Assembly (NCBI GenBank): GCA_947172415.1
Contig: OX359200.1
Span: forward strand, 7,014,001-7,078,000
DNA from: Chondrosia reniformis
Taxonomy: Eukaryota > Porifera > Demospongiae > Chondrillida > Chondrillidae
Direction of reading: 5' to 3'
DNA: 64,000 nt
Position numbers and translations under genes: made by a program. Below the pieces are notes generated by a model. It did not search any database. It saw only the letters and a program-made list of their open reading frames with translations, and was not told where the DNA came from. Below, piece by piece: positions 25,291 through 37,869 of this stretch. Within the stretch, counting starts at the first letter, position 1. Each line of letters begins with the position of its first letter.

Positions 25291-27725
25291 TTAGTTGTGA
25301 TAAAATGATAAAATTTCTTGTTGAGCAATATGTTTAACGAGATTAAAGTCCACATCTAGATGACTTCTCCAAAACCTTCGATCCGTTCCCCAAATATTGG
25401 CTGGGAATCTAGGACTGGGAATTCCATGAAATATCCTAGCCACAGCTCTAGCATCAAAATGGTGGTCATCGTGTATGGACAACAGCATCCTAACATCTCT
25501 ACACAGTCGAGTGTCTTGTTTCGGAAGGAGCCTTTTTCTAATATCTTGGACTGATTCAAGATGCGGTAGGTCCAATGAATCAGAGAAGTACCTACATATA
25601 ACTGATCTTAAATTTGTATTCACAGCTTCTGAATCAGAATGCTCTCTTGCCACTTGCTTGAGAAGTGAATGGAGAAGTATCAGCTTCTTAAGATCGGATT
25701 GCTCTTGTTCTATAACCCTTTTGTAGAGAAAGTCACACATCTCATCTTTATCTTCAGCAGCCAGACCACAGGGAATATGAAGGATGAAGGCGGGTCCAGA
25801 GAATTCTGTGAGAATATTACTCTTGCCTTGTCTCTGATCTCCACTTTCATGGTCATTCCACTGTAGTGAGTACATTTCCTGCTGAACCCTTCGGAGGGAA
25901 ACGTTCAGTTTCTCACTGAGAGCAGCCAATGAGAAAGACATTTCCAATTGACTGCCCCCATCTAGGAATAACACAATAGGAAATCGTCAAAACAACCCCA
26001 TTGTCGACAAAACATTTCTCATGCAGTTAGCCTATAATGTTTGTTATTCCTAGTGGAATAGCTGGGCTGTTAAGATGACCCAGCCGAGAGAAATAATCTC
26101 CATATTAGCTTAATTAATTTCCAGATATACATTACTAAAAATGAATAGTTGTGGTTAGGTTATCTTAGCTTACATTAAGCTAATGTACAGGTTTAGTTCC
26201 CTATAGGCCATTACTTTGTAACATGCATGTATGGATGATTCATTTTTGGTATCAAAAATGGGAACTTTCTCGAGCAATAGCATGATATCAATAGATAAAG
26301 CAATAAAACTATTGCTCAAGAATGTTTCCTGTTTCTGATATCATCCACGTAGCAATGACCTCTACAACATTACCTTTTCGGTGTTGAATGACAAGAGCAG
26401 CTGCTACCATAGGCATCCTTTGTGCCAGCCTCTTCAACTGTTCTTCTCCTCCATAAATCTTCAATGTGCACTCATCTGTCTCTGTGTTCCCTATCTCAAT
26501 CCATCCTTGCAGCTCGAGGTAGCAGAGGAAGGTGGAAAGAGTCTCCTCCTTGATATCTGTAGAATTCACACACTCTGCTATATCTATGGCTACTGTGTGT
26601 CTCCTACAGCCAGACCAGCTCAAGGTCCTGACAGATGGTTGCAGTAAGGATGAAGGAGACAAGCTCTTTGATAAGTCACTCTTCCATGGAGAGGAAGGCA
26701 TTGTAGCACTGTGAACCAGTGTAGTCACCTGACTGTTGACATGGGATAGACTGCTTTTAGAAGTCCCTTCAAAGCTACTCTTCACATCCTCTCTGCTCGC
26801 ATCGTTACACTGTTGAACTGCTGGTGTGATCCTATTAATTAGCTGCTTTATATTAAACCTGTCAACTGTGTTCCCATAAATGTGTCTACGCAACTCATTC
26901 ATATCTTCTTCCTGTAAGAATAACAAAATAACATGAATAACTTGCAGTCAATTCATCTAAAAATACAGTTTTTGGTTTCTGTGGCAATTCCTGACACATC
27001 AGTCACTGAAGAAGTTTGCCAGGGATTAGACATCTGACAAGAACATTTACCCACTCAGTCTTTAAAGCTCAAAAAAGGAGTTCAAAAGGAGATCAAAAAG
27101 GAGATCAAAAGGAGATCAAAAAGAAGATCAAAAGATAAACCTTTTTAAAGACAAGCTTAACAAGTTAAGAGAGACCCATATCATCTTATGTCCTGGTAAG
27201 GTCATGATACATTGTATTGGCTCACGTGATGGTCCAAGAGGACATGACAATACGCTGGTTTCCCATCCCTCCCTGCTCTGCCCATCTCCTGAACATAGGA
27301 CTCAAAACTCCGCGGCATGTTGTAATGAATGATTGCCCTCACATCGGACTTGTTTAGACCCATTCCAAATGCAACTGTAGCCACCACAATCCTCAGTCGA
27401 CCAGACATGAACCTGTTTTGCACCCTTGACCTCATTGATGGGGTCAAACCAGCATGATAACAGTCGGCTAACTCTACAGGAGGCTTCTTTGTGGAACGCT
27501 TCTTGCCTGAGGTTGTGACAGGTTGAGGAGTGACATGTGAGTCGAGGGACTGCATGCATGTCCGGATCATCTGTGCTACTCTCTCTGTCTGCTGCTGCCT
27601 TGTGCAGTATATAATGATGGAGTCCAGAGATTTGAATGGAGGAGCCTGTAATAGCTTTAACAAGGCCTGGAAATAGGTGGCAAATGTAGAATGAAACACG
27701 AATCTTCTACGTACTATACTTATCA

Positions 27726-27796
<71 letters not shown>

Positions 27797-30700
27797 AATT
27801 ACAAATATTTGTCTATAGAATAGAGTAATTGGCCATCCATATCATTAGATAAACACATCATTAACAAGTTTGAACATTTTATTTGTCACTTTTAAGGTCT
27901 TTATCTAAAATGCTGCAGATTCTTCAGAAGTCCTCTGCCATAATCACACATGAGTATAAGAGAGACTTACGGTATCCTTATTGTTATCACTGGAGACAGA
28001 GAGGTGCAGGTTTGGTGGAAGAATCTTTCCCTGAATGACTCCTTCCTCCAGTGAAACTTCCAGATGAACTGCTACAGACTTTGTGGTTGATTTGGTGGCT
28101 GTAGCCGTCAGCCCCAGGAAACACTTGACATTGAAATGACGTCTCAATATCTGTCATTGGAATAGACACACCACTACATAGTCCTCCCTCCAGGGGGTGT
28201 GTCAGCAGTATATCAGCCACGCCCACTCACCTTACATATCCTCAGGTAGGAGGGTCTGAAGTTGTGGCTCCACTGAGACAGACAGTGCGCCTCATCAATA
28301 CACACAAAGGCCAGCGGAGGAAGAGTGTTCATCAGTGTGTAACTGCCACTGCCTGTGAGGGTCTCCGGGGAGATCAACAGAACAGCATATTTGCCAGCTT
28401 GCAGATTGCTCAAGACATTCCCCCTCTCCTTCCTATCCATGCTGGCATGAAGACAAGCTCCACTTAAGCCTCTTGGAAGGTTCTTGACCTACATACACAA
28501 GATGGTGAGCTTGGCATCACGATTAATCTAAAACACCATTTTCCTACAACTATTGGGACTATAGGAAACTAAACTTAGTGAGAGCTTTACATGAGGATAT
28601 CTTCTCTTACAGATACTGATACACAATGTACCTACTTGATCTTCCATTAGAGACACCAAGGGTGATATCACCATGGTTACAGCTTTGTATCTGTTCCAGT
28701 ATATATAGGCAGGCAGCTGGTAGCAAAGGGACTTTCCCGAACCTGTGGACTGGACATACAAGACTGACAGTCCATTCAAGATTCTCTCGATGACCTCCCT
28801 CTGTCCAGGTCGGAATTCAGCAAATCCAAACTTTTTCAAAGTCTCTCTAATCTCTTTCTGACAATCTAAAGGAAGTAGACAATACATGCATTAATACTAA
28901 TACATTGGCCATATAACTAATAAAAATTATCAGGGATCCATTCACGAAAATATAGAATGCAAAATCAATTTGTGACAAATTAATCTCATAAACATTTCCA
29001 TGTATGTATGTATGAGGTATAACATACCTTGACCTACAGGTATAACATACCTTGACCTATAGGTTCTACAGCTCTGTTCTGTTTAGGTGTCTCAATAGCC
29101 ACTCTATGTTCCAAATCAAATTGAGGTGAAGGAGATACAGTCTCATCCTTTGACTTCTTCTGGATTCTCTTTGCAGTCTTTTTAGGGGCCTTACGCTTAC
29201 CCTTTGCCTTTGCTGTCTTCTTCTTCTCACTGCTGGGAACAACAGGATCCTCAGTTACATCAGATCCACCTTTCTCAGTCTCCACTAGCTCTCCATCCTG
29301 AGGGACAACAGCACCAGACAAGCCTTCTGCTTCACTGCACCTAGAAGGTACATTATTATCAGTTTTCACTCTTTTCAGAGAAGGTTCTTTCATTTCATCT
29401 TTGCCTGTATCTTCTGCTTCAGCTGGGGAATTTCCCTCATCTTCATCATCCATTACATCACAGTACTGGATCTCCTCACCATCAAATGTCCCTAGGTTCT
29501 GGCTGGTGGGGCAGTCCCTTGCCCAGTGGCCCTTCTCCCCACATTTGAAGCAGGTGTTTTTACCCTTACCATGTTTCCACTTCTTCCACTTGTTAAACTT
29601 GACACATCCACCTTTTTTAGTAAACCTCTTCACCTTCATGTTCAGACGGACAAAGTTCTGACTAACTTCATTGTTTCTGAGGAAATGGAAAGGAGGAACG
29701 AAAGAGATAACATCAGATCTACAGGAGGACTTGGATCTTATCAAACTACCACCTTTCTACCAGGAAGTTGCAATTAAGGATAAGCTATGGAGTGACAGTT
29801 TGAACAAACACACATACGTACTGGTTGCCAATTTAATAGGACTTTGGTTCCCCAGCCAAGATTAGACTTCGATCACTTGGCTGGTTGGCGTAATATCTTC
29901 CAGTGATGATTTTTGCTTAACACATACATATGTACATACAGTTTATAGTACTGTAGGTATGTATATGTATGTGTATAATATAAGTAGACTGACTGCTTCC
30001 TACTCCGAGACCTAATCGCTGAATTAGGTTCTTGACTTTTCGTCTCAACATCTTCTTGAAGCTGCTCTTTGGTGTGTGACGTTTGACTAGTCCCATTTGA
30101 GTGCTCAGGAGGAGCTGGTTCCTCCACTTCATCTTCAGCTCTCCTCTTCCTGGAGAGAGCAAGTGTTTGTAAGAAGTCAGCGCCAGTTGCAGAGTGGCCA
30201 TGAGATGTTACATAAATATCTAACAAGCTGTTGTCTGTGGGTGTAGTGTTCAAAGGAACTGAGCGACTCTTCTGAGGGGGAGACGACCAACTGTCATTAG
30301 GACTGAGTGGAGGGTCTGGCAGCTCAAGGAAAGATGGCTGCAGGTCATGCCTTTGATTTGAAGGAGTTTCCTCAATAGTAGACATTTCAGCAGTGACAGA
30401 ACTAGTGACAGTACTAGTGACAGAAGTAGTGACATGATTGGTGACAGAAGTAGTGACATGACTGGTGACAGAAGAGCTGGCCTCATGCAGACAGGTGTCA
30501 TGCTGTTCCAGGTCATCCAGGTGAGGCATGCACTTGTCCAGCCAGGTGGGGGAGAGGGCTGCGGTGTGCATCAGCTGCTTCTGTGGCTGACTGGGAGCTT
30601 GAACAGGAATGTCAGGAGAAATGTATAACTCTCCTACCTCAGTCACCTGGGAGGACAGATACATAAGATGGATAATGCCCTCAGCTACTGGAAATGGTGC

Positions 30701-31522
30701 TGGAGTGGGAAGAGGTGAATACAACACAAAGTAGCAATTTAAGGTGCATAAAACTTACAGTTCTTGTGGTTGGTGTGAGTGTTTTGGAAGAGTTGTCTAG
30801 CTGATCTGATACCTTCCTCTCTATCACTGGAGTGCCCTTCTTGTTCAATGTGAGCTGTGGCTGGTTTTCAGATGTTACTTTATCAGTCACAACTTCTTCC
30901 CAAATGCTCCTTCCCTCAGAGGTGAGTTCTTCTTTGGTGGTACTACTTGGTGATGGAACTTCCTTCAAGGCCAAAACACTATTTCGCCGCGTCTTTCTTC
31001 TCCAAGTCTTCAGCTTATCCATTGAAGGTAGGACATACTCATCCGTACGCACTTTAGGTTTCTTGTCAAATGCTCGGCCAAAGACTCCATTGAAGTCCTC
31101 AGCTGTAGAGGAACGCTTCGCTTGCTTCCTGGCTTTGAAATTTCCCAAGTCGACATTCTCCGAATCGACGGAGTTTCCAGCAGATTCGTGTTCTCGCTTC
31201 TGTTGAAAGGCTGATTTCAGCTTTCTATATCGATCGTTCCAGTCTACAAAGACGAAACAATACCAGAAATGCGTTAAACATGTACCACCATAGATAACGA
31301 CTGCAATACGTAAAGTGCAAACTAAATTACCTTTAACTTCGTCCGTTAGATCTTGCTAAAGAAGAAAGAATATTATTGTTAGAGCATACTTATATATTTC
31401 TGTCTGAACAAACTAACTGAAGTCGGCAGCCGTCCATTCTCGTTCATAAACGTTTTTTCAAAAGACTTGAGCTTCTTCTTCAGCACAAGCAGTTCTTTAT
31501 CGGTAGCCATATTGTGCGCCAT
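25291..31522 (-). CDS. RECQL4: RecQ helicase RECQL4
   Basis: Replication-initiation and repair 3'-5' helicase. The start at 31522 gives MAHNMATDKELLVLKKKLKS then FEKTFMNENGRLP, the Sld2-like N-terminus; DWNDRYRKLK follows. A low-complexity acidic/basic region leads to a CCHC zinc knuckle, CFKCGEKGHWARDCP (near 29560). Helicase core: FRPGQREVIERIL, STGSGKSLCYQLPA (Walker A), FVCIDEAHCLSQWSHNFRPS (DEAH box, RECQL4-type), CFLGLTATAT, IIYCTRQQQTERVA, VVATVAFGMGLNKSDVRAII and QEMGRAGRDG. The C-terminus, AVARIFHGIPSP and DRRFWRSHLDVDF, matches the RECQL4-specific tail. About 11 exons: 31522-31434, 31366-31332, 31243-30760, 30650-30000, 29690-29055, 28866-28630, 28490-28230, 28150-27970, 27667-27222, 26911-26370, 25960-25291. 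Motifs appear intact. Confidence 0.96.
26183..26250 (+). repeat. Family A fragment in RECQL4 intron
   Basis: 'caggtttagttccctatagg' matches the 3' part of the family A elements at 7012 and 54300. Truncated. Confidence 0.55.
27722..27795 (+). repeat. (CA)n microsatellite
   Basis: About 35 CA dinucleotides in the RECQL4 intron upstream of the exon at 27667-27222. Read on the minus strand it gives an artefactual Cys-Val run. Confidence 0.98.
28528..28612 (-). repeat. Family A copy in RECQL4 intron
   Basis: 'aacaccattttcctac', 'aggaaactaaactt', 'gagagctttacatgaggata' align with the copy at 39428-39672 in the same orientation. It covers roughly the 3' half of the element. Confidence 0.7.
29836..29915 (+). 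repeat. Dispersed repeat family E, copy 1
   Basis: 'aataggactttggttcccc', 'ttggctggttggcgtaatat' and 'cagtgat' also occur in order at 35390-35500. It lies in a RECQL4 intron. Short and of unknown type. Confidence 0.6.
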
Positions 31523-32220
31523 TAGAGGAAATTCCCCTCAGTAGCCTATATACATAGTTGCAGAACTATTACGTAAGTAGGACCTATGTACTATCTGTTG
31601 ACTATCTGTTGACGGATATCGCAAACATATGCCACAAATTTTATACAAGAGAACCAAAAATAACAAAAAGGAAAATTCATTAAAATCTAAATTATAGCTA
31701 CTTCAGCTTTGCTGTGTTCCATCGCTTACATGTATTCTAAAGAATACTACAAGAACAGATGTGACTTTTGGGGCTAAAATTGTCACCGTCCAGATTGACA
31801 TTGTTGGTAGCAGTATCAGGAGACCTGCACAGAACCAGCTGTCTCTGGTGCAGCGGCTTACGTGCCAAGTGATCTATAGACGCACATAAGTGGTATGGAA
31901 AGTTGTCAGTAGAATAATATTATTATATACAAAAACTTCACATCTCAAGGTAGAATTAAAGCGAATATACAGAGAACAACAGAAACTTCTAAGTAGATGG
32001 TAGATTAATAATTTACCGAATACACATACAATACTATGTAGTTGTCCAGGAGAGCTCAGCTTTTTGTAAAACCTGAATAAATGTACATATGTATATGTGT
32101 GCAGTGCCAGTTATAGTAATCTACATATTGATATAGTAGATATAGTCCTCTTAATGTTTGATATATATGTACAGTATATATGGAGCTTGCAATTGAGTCT
32201 CAAGAACACAAACCACAAAG
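31523..32220. other. Intergenic, RECQL4 promoter to caspase 3' end
   Basis: About 700 bp. Must contain the RECQL4 promoter and 5' UTR and the 3' UTR of the caspase-like gene. No exon or repeat was recognised. Confidence 0.5.
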
Positions 32221-33645
32221 CTATATATAAGTTATATAATATATAGACATTCTTATTTGCATACTTTTTGTTTTATAGTACTTGTCAACAACTGCTACAG
32301 AATGCTTGACAGGATCCTTGTTAGTGCCTACTTCTCCATCAGTACCATCCTTGTCATCATTGGAGCCATTAGATGCTTCAAACTCACTATTTTCTGAAGT
32401 AGAAATAGTACTAGTGGAACTAGAACAAGATGCCTTCACTGCCTGTTTCCTTAGCATGCAAGATTCAACTCCTAATTACAAGCAGTAAAAGTATAAAGAC
32501 AAAACTTATACTGTATATATACAGTTACAGTGTATCAATTATAGAACAGACTGTCCTTTGTATAATTCATACATGATCATGAAATGCTCACTTTTCACAA
32601 ATCTCAGCCAATCTTGTACAAGGTGTACTGGAGTGACAAGAGTGTTAATCACTTCATGAACCTGAAGATGTATACCACATTTCTTATTAGTCAATATCTC
32701 AATGGCTTTTCGCTGCATAATGTTATTGACTCGCACTAAGACATTAAGGATAGATTCATTACAAAGAAAAAGTTGTTCGGCCAATACTGGCATCCAAAGG
32801 CTTTGATAACCACGATCAGTGAGGACCTCTTGTGAGGTGTATCCTGGCAACGTGGAATAAGCAATGAGAATGTCAGTCCTTCCAGAAACAAGTCGCCTCT
32901 CAATTCTCCCTCCATGCTGTATAACAAGCCCTCTGTCCTGTCTATCCCCACGACAAGCATCAAGAAATATTAGCCTCACTTTTCCGGAAAGGTTTGGGTT
33001 GTAATAGGAATTGAAGTGATCCAGTAGTCCCTCTATCTCCACAGACTTGCCATCACTTGTATAGAGAATCCCTTCCTCTCCGTGACCACAGAATGCAAAC
33101 AGAACGTATCTGCACGCACATACAAAACATAAATAAGACCATCTCATGTATGGTATATATACGTACATAATAAATGTAAACAATAAGCTTTGACACAAGT
33201 GTAGACATATGTACAAATATGGTCATTTAAGCATGTAAGAAAATGGTGTATAATATTGATTATATTCAAGAGTACTATATACATATTATACTATTATATA
33301 CAACAAACAAATGTACGTACACTATACAGCTAGTAAGACATTATAGGGTATGCGCGCATATACCAAATAATAGTAGATTTTGATATGTATTAGTCCAAAC
33401 CTGCAGTGCGGCAATGTTGATGTCCTCAAAAATCCTGATATTGTTCTTACAAACACTGTTTTGACTGGGTTGCCGATTACTCGGACGTCGAAACACATTT
33501 TCCTCAAAGTGTCTGCCAAGTGAAACGAATCGCTGGCAGTTCCCGGTAGCGTCTTCAAACTACAGTGGTCGTAGGTCGCGTAAACGATTAAGGCAACACC
33601 GATATACGGATATTGCAGGAGTTGGTCTTCATTCCGTCGATCCAT
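32221..33645 (-). CDS. Caspase-like cysteine protease (C14)
   Basis: Three exons: about 33645-33403, 33106-32595 and 32475-32221. Exon 1 (start MDRRNEDQLLQYPYIGVALI) holds the first strand of the fold, ALIVYATYDHCSLKTLPGTA then DSFHLADTLRKMCFDVRV, like the caspase 'GT..D...L...F..L.F.V' pattern. Exon 2 carries the catalytic His in LFAFCGHGEEG and the catalytic Cys in LIFLDACRGD, then ILIAYSTLPGYTSQE. Caspases usually have QAC[RQ]G; here it is DACRG. No CARD or death-effector prodomain is visible; the third exon adds a Ser/Asp-rich acidic tail. The p10-equivalent segment is shorter and atypical. Could be an initiator-less caspase or a divergent C14 member; substrate preference cannot be inferred. 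Confidence 0.8.
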
Positions 33646-34105
33646 CTGAAACTAGTACAAAATCTAACTTTGCTTAGCCAAGCGCCGTATGATATATGTG
33701 TGTGTGCAGTCCTGCAGGTGTACGTATAATCGATCCTTAGATAACACTTAAAATTTGCAAACTGGCTATTTGCAATTGGTTCTATAAGCATACGCGAGAT
33801 TGCATGGTTAGCACTACATAATAACTCTCATGCACACTTGTCCAATTGTTTATAAAACATTTGAAAATGACTTTTATTTAAACTTCTGAATCCACCACAA
33901 ATCATGCTTAACATTATATAACACATTGATTGCAGAGATTATACTTGCATGCATATGGTATTGAGCTAGGGATCAGCTATAGAGGTTAAATATGGAGAGG
34001 TGAGAAAGCAACACTGTACACGTATAGCTATACCGTCATGATAGACTAATATAACTGAAGCATTATCTAACTGTTTCATTGGAAAAGTCTATGAGTTGTT
34101 CATGT
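33646..34105. other. Intergenic, caspase 5' side
   Basis: AT-rich, about 460 bp, with the caspase-like gene's upstream region and the 3' flank of the ectodomain-only gene. No kinase or transmembrane exon of the receptor family is found here. Confidence 0.5.
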
Positions 34106-35623
34106 TCACAAGCCTTGATTGCCATCATCATATTCACCCCAGTCCGTCAAACAATCTATAAGCATGTATATATGTAGACAATTAGAGTTAAAATTGTATC
34201 TTACTCTTAATGACTATCTATATAATATATAGATAGTCACTAACTTAAAAGTATATTATACTTTTAAGTTATCTGTAATTCTGCATCCTTGCCGTACATA
34301 CATGTAGTATAGGTATATTACGATATATAGGGGACTTATTCATCAATCATATATACTGCATGTATACCTTGGTTTTTAGTATATTATACTTTTAAGTTAT
34401 CAGTTAATGATATATACGTGGATTCATTTACGTAATTAATGTATAGGCTTTAATTTAAGTTGTCAAACTGTATGAATCTCTTTGAGTGTAATGTATACAG
34501 TAAATGAGATTTGACATAATAATCATAATCATATATTAAATGCTGTAATATGTATTTTTTTGTGCATATGCATGCATACATACCATTTGTGAGTTGCACA
34601 ATCACATAGGGATGATCAGATGGGTGTTTCGGCTGGTTGCAAGTCAACTGCTTGTCAGTAGTTATTATAAAAAAGTCATCCTCTGTGTCAAAACACCTGA
34701 CTCTACAAAGGTTTATATGTATATAGTTACTGGATCGTCAAATATATAACTGGAAGCAATTGTCATGTAATTCTGCATCCTTACCGTACATACATGTAGT
34801 ATAGGTATATTACACTATATAGGGGACTTATTCACCAATCATATATACTGCATGTATACCTTGGTTTTTCATCATGAGTACGACGTCTCTTTAACCAGTA
34901 AATAAGTGGGTCATTTTCTTTGAAGCTTAATTTGCATGAAGTGTTCTGAGGAACAGTCATCCAACCAGAATTATATTGCTTATCAGACAGTTCCACAGTC
35001 CCACAAATATGAGGAGGAAATGGAGAATCTCTGAACCTCTCGACTTCATAATAAAAGGAAACAGAAAATCCAGAGAACCACCATCCAAATAAGGTATTAC
35101 TCTTGGGGGCTACATCTTGACAGTACTTCAAACCAGTAATGTATCCACTGCAACTGAATGTTTTACCATTCACTGGACCGTAAGCAATATCGCCTTCTGA
35201 GCCGAGATCTGCACAAATTTCTAAACATTCAAATACACAAGAGAGAAGTAAACAAGCTAATGGACCTCAAAGTACTCTAAATAGTGAAAAGGGAGCTAAT
35301 TGCACTAAGCCTGTGAAAAGGCTATATGATGTGATAGTAATAACTAATCACTGGGAAATATTACACCTGACCTACAAAGTTACTTAATAGGACTTTGGTT
35401 TCCCAAAAAGATCAGATTTTAGGCAATTGCAATTGGCTGGTAAGGCGTAGGCACTTGTACGTAATTGGTTGGTAGGTGTAATATCTCTCAGTGATTAATT
35501 ATTTCTATGATAATACAAAGAGTTTTGAAAAAAGTGTTGCAACAATGTCTTACTTTTACTGAATGAGCCACCATAATACAAGAAAAGGATTGTTGGAATT
35601 AGAAACCTCACAGCTCCCAACAT
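34106..35623 (-). CDS. Secreted ectodomain-only relative of the kinase copy 2
   Basis: Four exons join in phase. Exon 1 from the ATG at 35623 codes a signal peptide, MLGAVRFLIPTILFLYYGGS. Exon 2 (about 35222-34860) has KTFSCSGYITGLKYCQDVAP and TLFGWWFSGF. Exon 3 (about 34705-34587) has RCFDTEDDFFIITTDKQLTC and HPYVIVQLTN. A last short exon gives DCLTDWGEYDDGNQGL and a TGA at 34106-34108. The ectodomain of the kinase copy at 39883-43361 aligns throughout (FGWWFNSFF, YRCFILNELFIITTNN, HPYVVLQLTQ). There the next exon continues (CTEDGGLANITES) into a transmembrane helix; here it stops. The product, about 195 residues, is predicted secreted. The fold is unknown to me; it has conserved Cys and Trp pairs. 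It could be a soluble receptor or a truncated pseudogene, but no frame break is seen. Confidence 0.7.
35390..35500 (+). repeat. Dispersed repeat family E, copy 2
   Basis: Shares 'aataggactttggtttccc', 'ggctggtaaggcgta' and 'gtaatatctctcagtgat' with 29836-29915. It lies in the first intron of the ectodomain-only gene. Confidence 0.6.
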
Positions 35624-37869
35624 GATTCTCTTATAATTAATTGCCTGGATGCTTATCACCTTTAGTATAGCACTTATATTCACACATACAGCATTGTATG
35701 AGAACATGTAGAAAACTAATATTATAATGTATTGAATTAAGTATGAATTGGTATATAGGTTTTGAATATACACATATAACGTATACAAATGCAATTGATA
35801 CATGGATTACTGCAACATTCATAATCAATTCAATTGACATATGTATAGCCATTCATATGCATATATATTATATGCATATATGTACATGTATGCATATGTA
35901 TTATATGCATATTAATTAGGTCTTCATTTGCTGGAAAACAGACACCATATTAAGACCTGTACTAAATGTATTGAACGGCCATACTGAAATGAATGTAATA
36001 CAAATGTTAAAGCTGTTAGTCAACTAGATCATTGTAACTTGCTCTAAAGCTAAAGTCTAACCAGAACACTACAAACCTACTGATCGTCAGAATTATAATA
36101 ATGGATGATTACTTATATTCATCATCCAACTCTTCAAACAATATAATTAGCTAGTACTATAGCTAAATTGATTTGGTACCATTCTTTGGTAATAGGCTGT
36201 TACCATGGTAATGGTTGAGTAAGTTGTTTTGCAGGTGATCTTAAAAATAATCAATTATTCTACAATTGTAAGTTGACAGCCATTGAGAGAATTATACAAT
36301 AGGCTACATGAACCCATGTACTGTACACAACTTAGCTTAGCAACATGGGTTCATGTAGCCTATTGTCTAATCCTCAAAAAATCAATAACAATATCACACA
36401 TGTACATGAAGAGGAATTGCTAAAGTGGAATATCCTCCTAAAGTCAGTTGCTATGCATGGTTAACATGCACATGAACAGATAATCACAGTCAAATAGAAT
36501 TTATACATTATCTATTTACACAAAATTGAGAAGATATACCTAAGTCATTGCATAAGTTAAATAATAAAAACATGAAGTTAGAAGCATAGAGGGATGGCAG
36601 TATATATATACTTGCAACAATCTGACTAGCACCTCTGGAAAAAGTATATAACAAAATAAGACAGTGATCATGTATATACAGAAGTGGCATACTGAAATTT
36701 AAAAATGAAGGCATGCAAATCACTCCAATTAAAACTTTGAATAATGTGCTTCAATCTCTTTACAGATGAAACAATTACAAACTATATTTAAAGTTATAGT
36801 TTTTTCTATATATAAACAAGTTATAGCAACAGCCTATAGGAATGAACAAGGCTAAAAGCACATTTTCTATATTGCCCTGTATGGACTGCTAAAGACACTC
36901 CAAGAATGAATTAAATGATTATTCTATAGTAAAATTTCATACTGCCTTACAAGTACAATTACCATAGCAACATCAACAACATTGCCATAGTAACAACTTT
37001 TAACAATTTAAGGCCAGATTTTAAACAATTGGAGTGTTAACTTAGCATGTGCAGTTAATCTGAGCTTGGGAATTCCACCCTGAGATGGCAGGACACTGCT
37101 ATTCACAAAATATAGCTACTCACTTAAAAATTCAAGTGATAAAATAGACCCAAATTCCATGTGTTCAATTTAGTATAAAGTCTCACTCAATATTATGAAG
37201 TGTCTATAGTATACATTAAATATATAGATTAATTTCATAAATTCATATACATGTACATTTAGATAAGATATTAGTTGTGATATTACAAAAATTCCAAAAC
37301 TCACAATCACAACAGAGCTGTATTTGTAACATATTACACAATCTTCTCGATCAAACAAACATTGTCCATCCAACATGTCTAGGGCATTCTGAAAATATTT
37401 CTATAAGTACAGTTTTAATGTAATATCCAATTAAAAACGTTGTCAATGTTTAGACAACACTAAAAGACAAATATAATTTGCAAGTGTGAGACAAGTTGAA
37501 GGAAATAAAATAAGTTTTCGTAATCAATTTGCAAAACTTTACCTGACGCGCACGGCTGCCATTTTTAACACAATCTATACCGCAGATTGTGGTGTTAATT
37601 TACATCACATGTGATCTTGCCCATTCGAGTTTGCATTATATGTATAAATTGTATTGATAATGTAATTGCACAAGGATGATTCAAATTATTTAGCAAACAG
37701 TTGCTAAGACTGTATAATGCATGATTTTACTGCTGGTATTTAGGGAATTTAAAATGTACGAGTGGTAGCTAGGTTTAAAATTATAAATGTTCATTCAGCA
37801 GTAAAAGAGGTGCTTGTATAGGTACATACATATGGACATCGATGTGCGTGTGTTTCATACGTAATGTGC
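35624..37869. other. Intergenic with one orphan start-like exon
   Basis: About 2.2 kb without a recognised gene. It holds the hairpin at 36291-36371. A minus-strand ATGGCAGCCGTGCGCGTCAG at 37562-37543, followed by a GTAAAG donor, looks like a first exon. A possible downstream exon near 37390-37325 (MLDGQCLFDREDCVICYKYS) does not join it in phase, so no gene is called. Part of 36660-36720 resembles an intron of kinase copy 1 (near 24160-24220), so this may be a remnant of duplication. Confidence 0.35.
36291..36371. repeat. Long perfect hairpin, 24-bp stem
   Basis: Arms 36296-36319 (acaataggctacatgaac + ccatgt) and 36343-36366 are exact reverse complements with a 23-nt loop. Four more pairs follow after one mismatch, giving 28 of 29 pairs. 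Pre-miRNA-like in size but the perfect stem also fits a small palindromic element. Confidence 0.9.

Noticed and set aside
29401-29865. Several + strand frames
   Set aside because: They are antisense shadows of the RECQL4 zinc-knuckle exon.
37325-37562. A two-exon gene starting MAAVRVR
   Set aside because: The 20-nt first exon ends in a phase that brings a stop three codons into the only nearby candidate exon, so the join is not supported.
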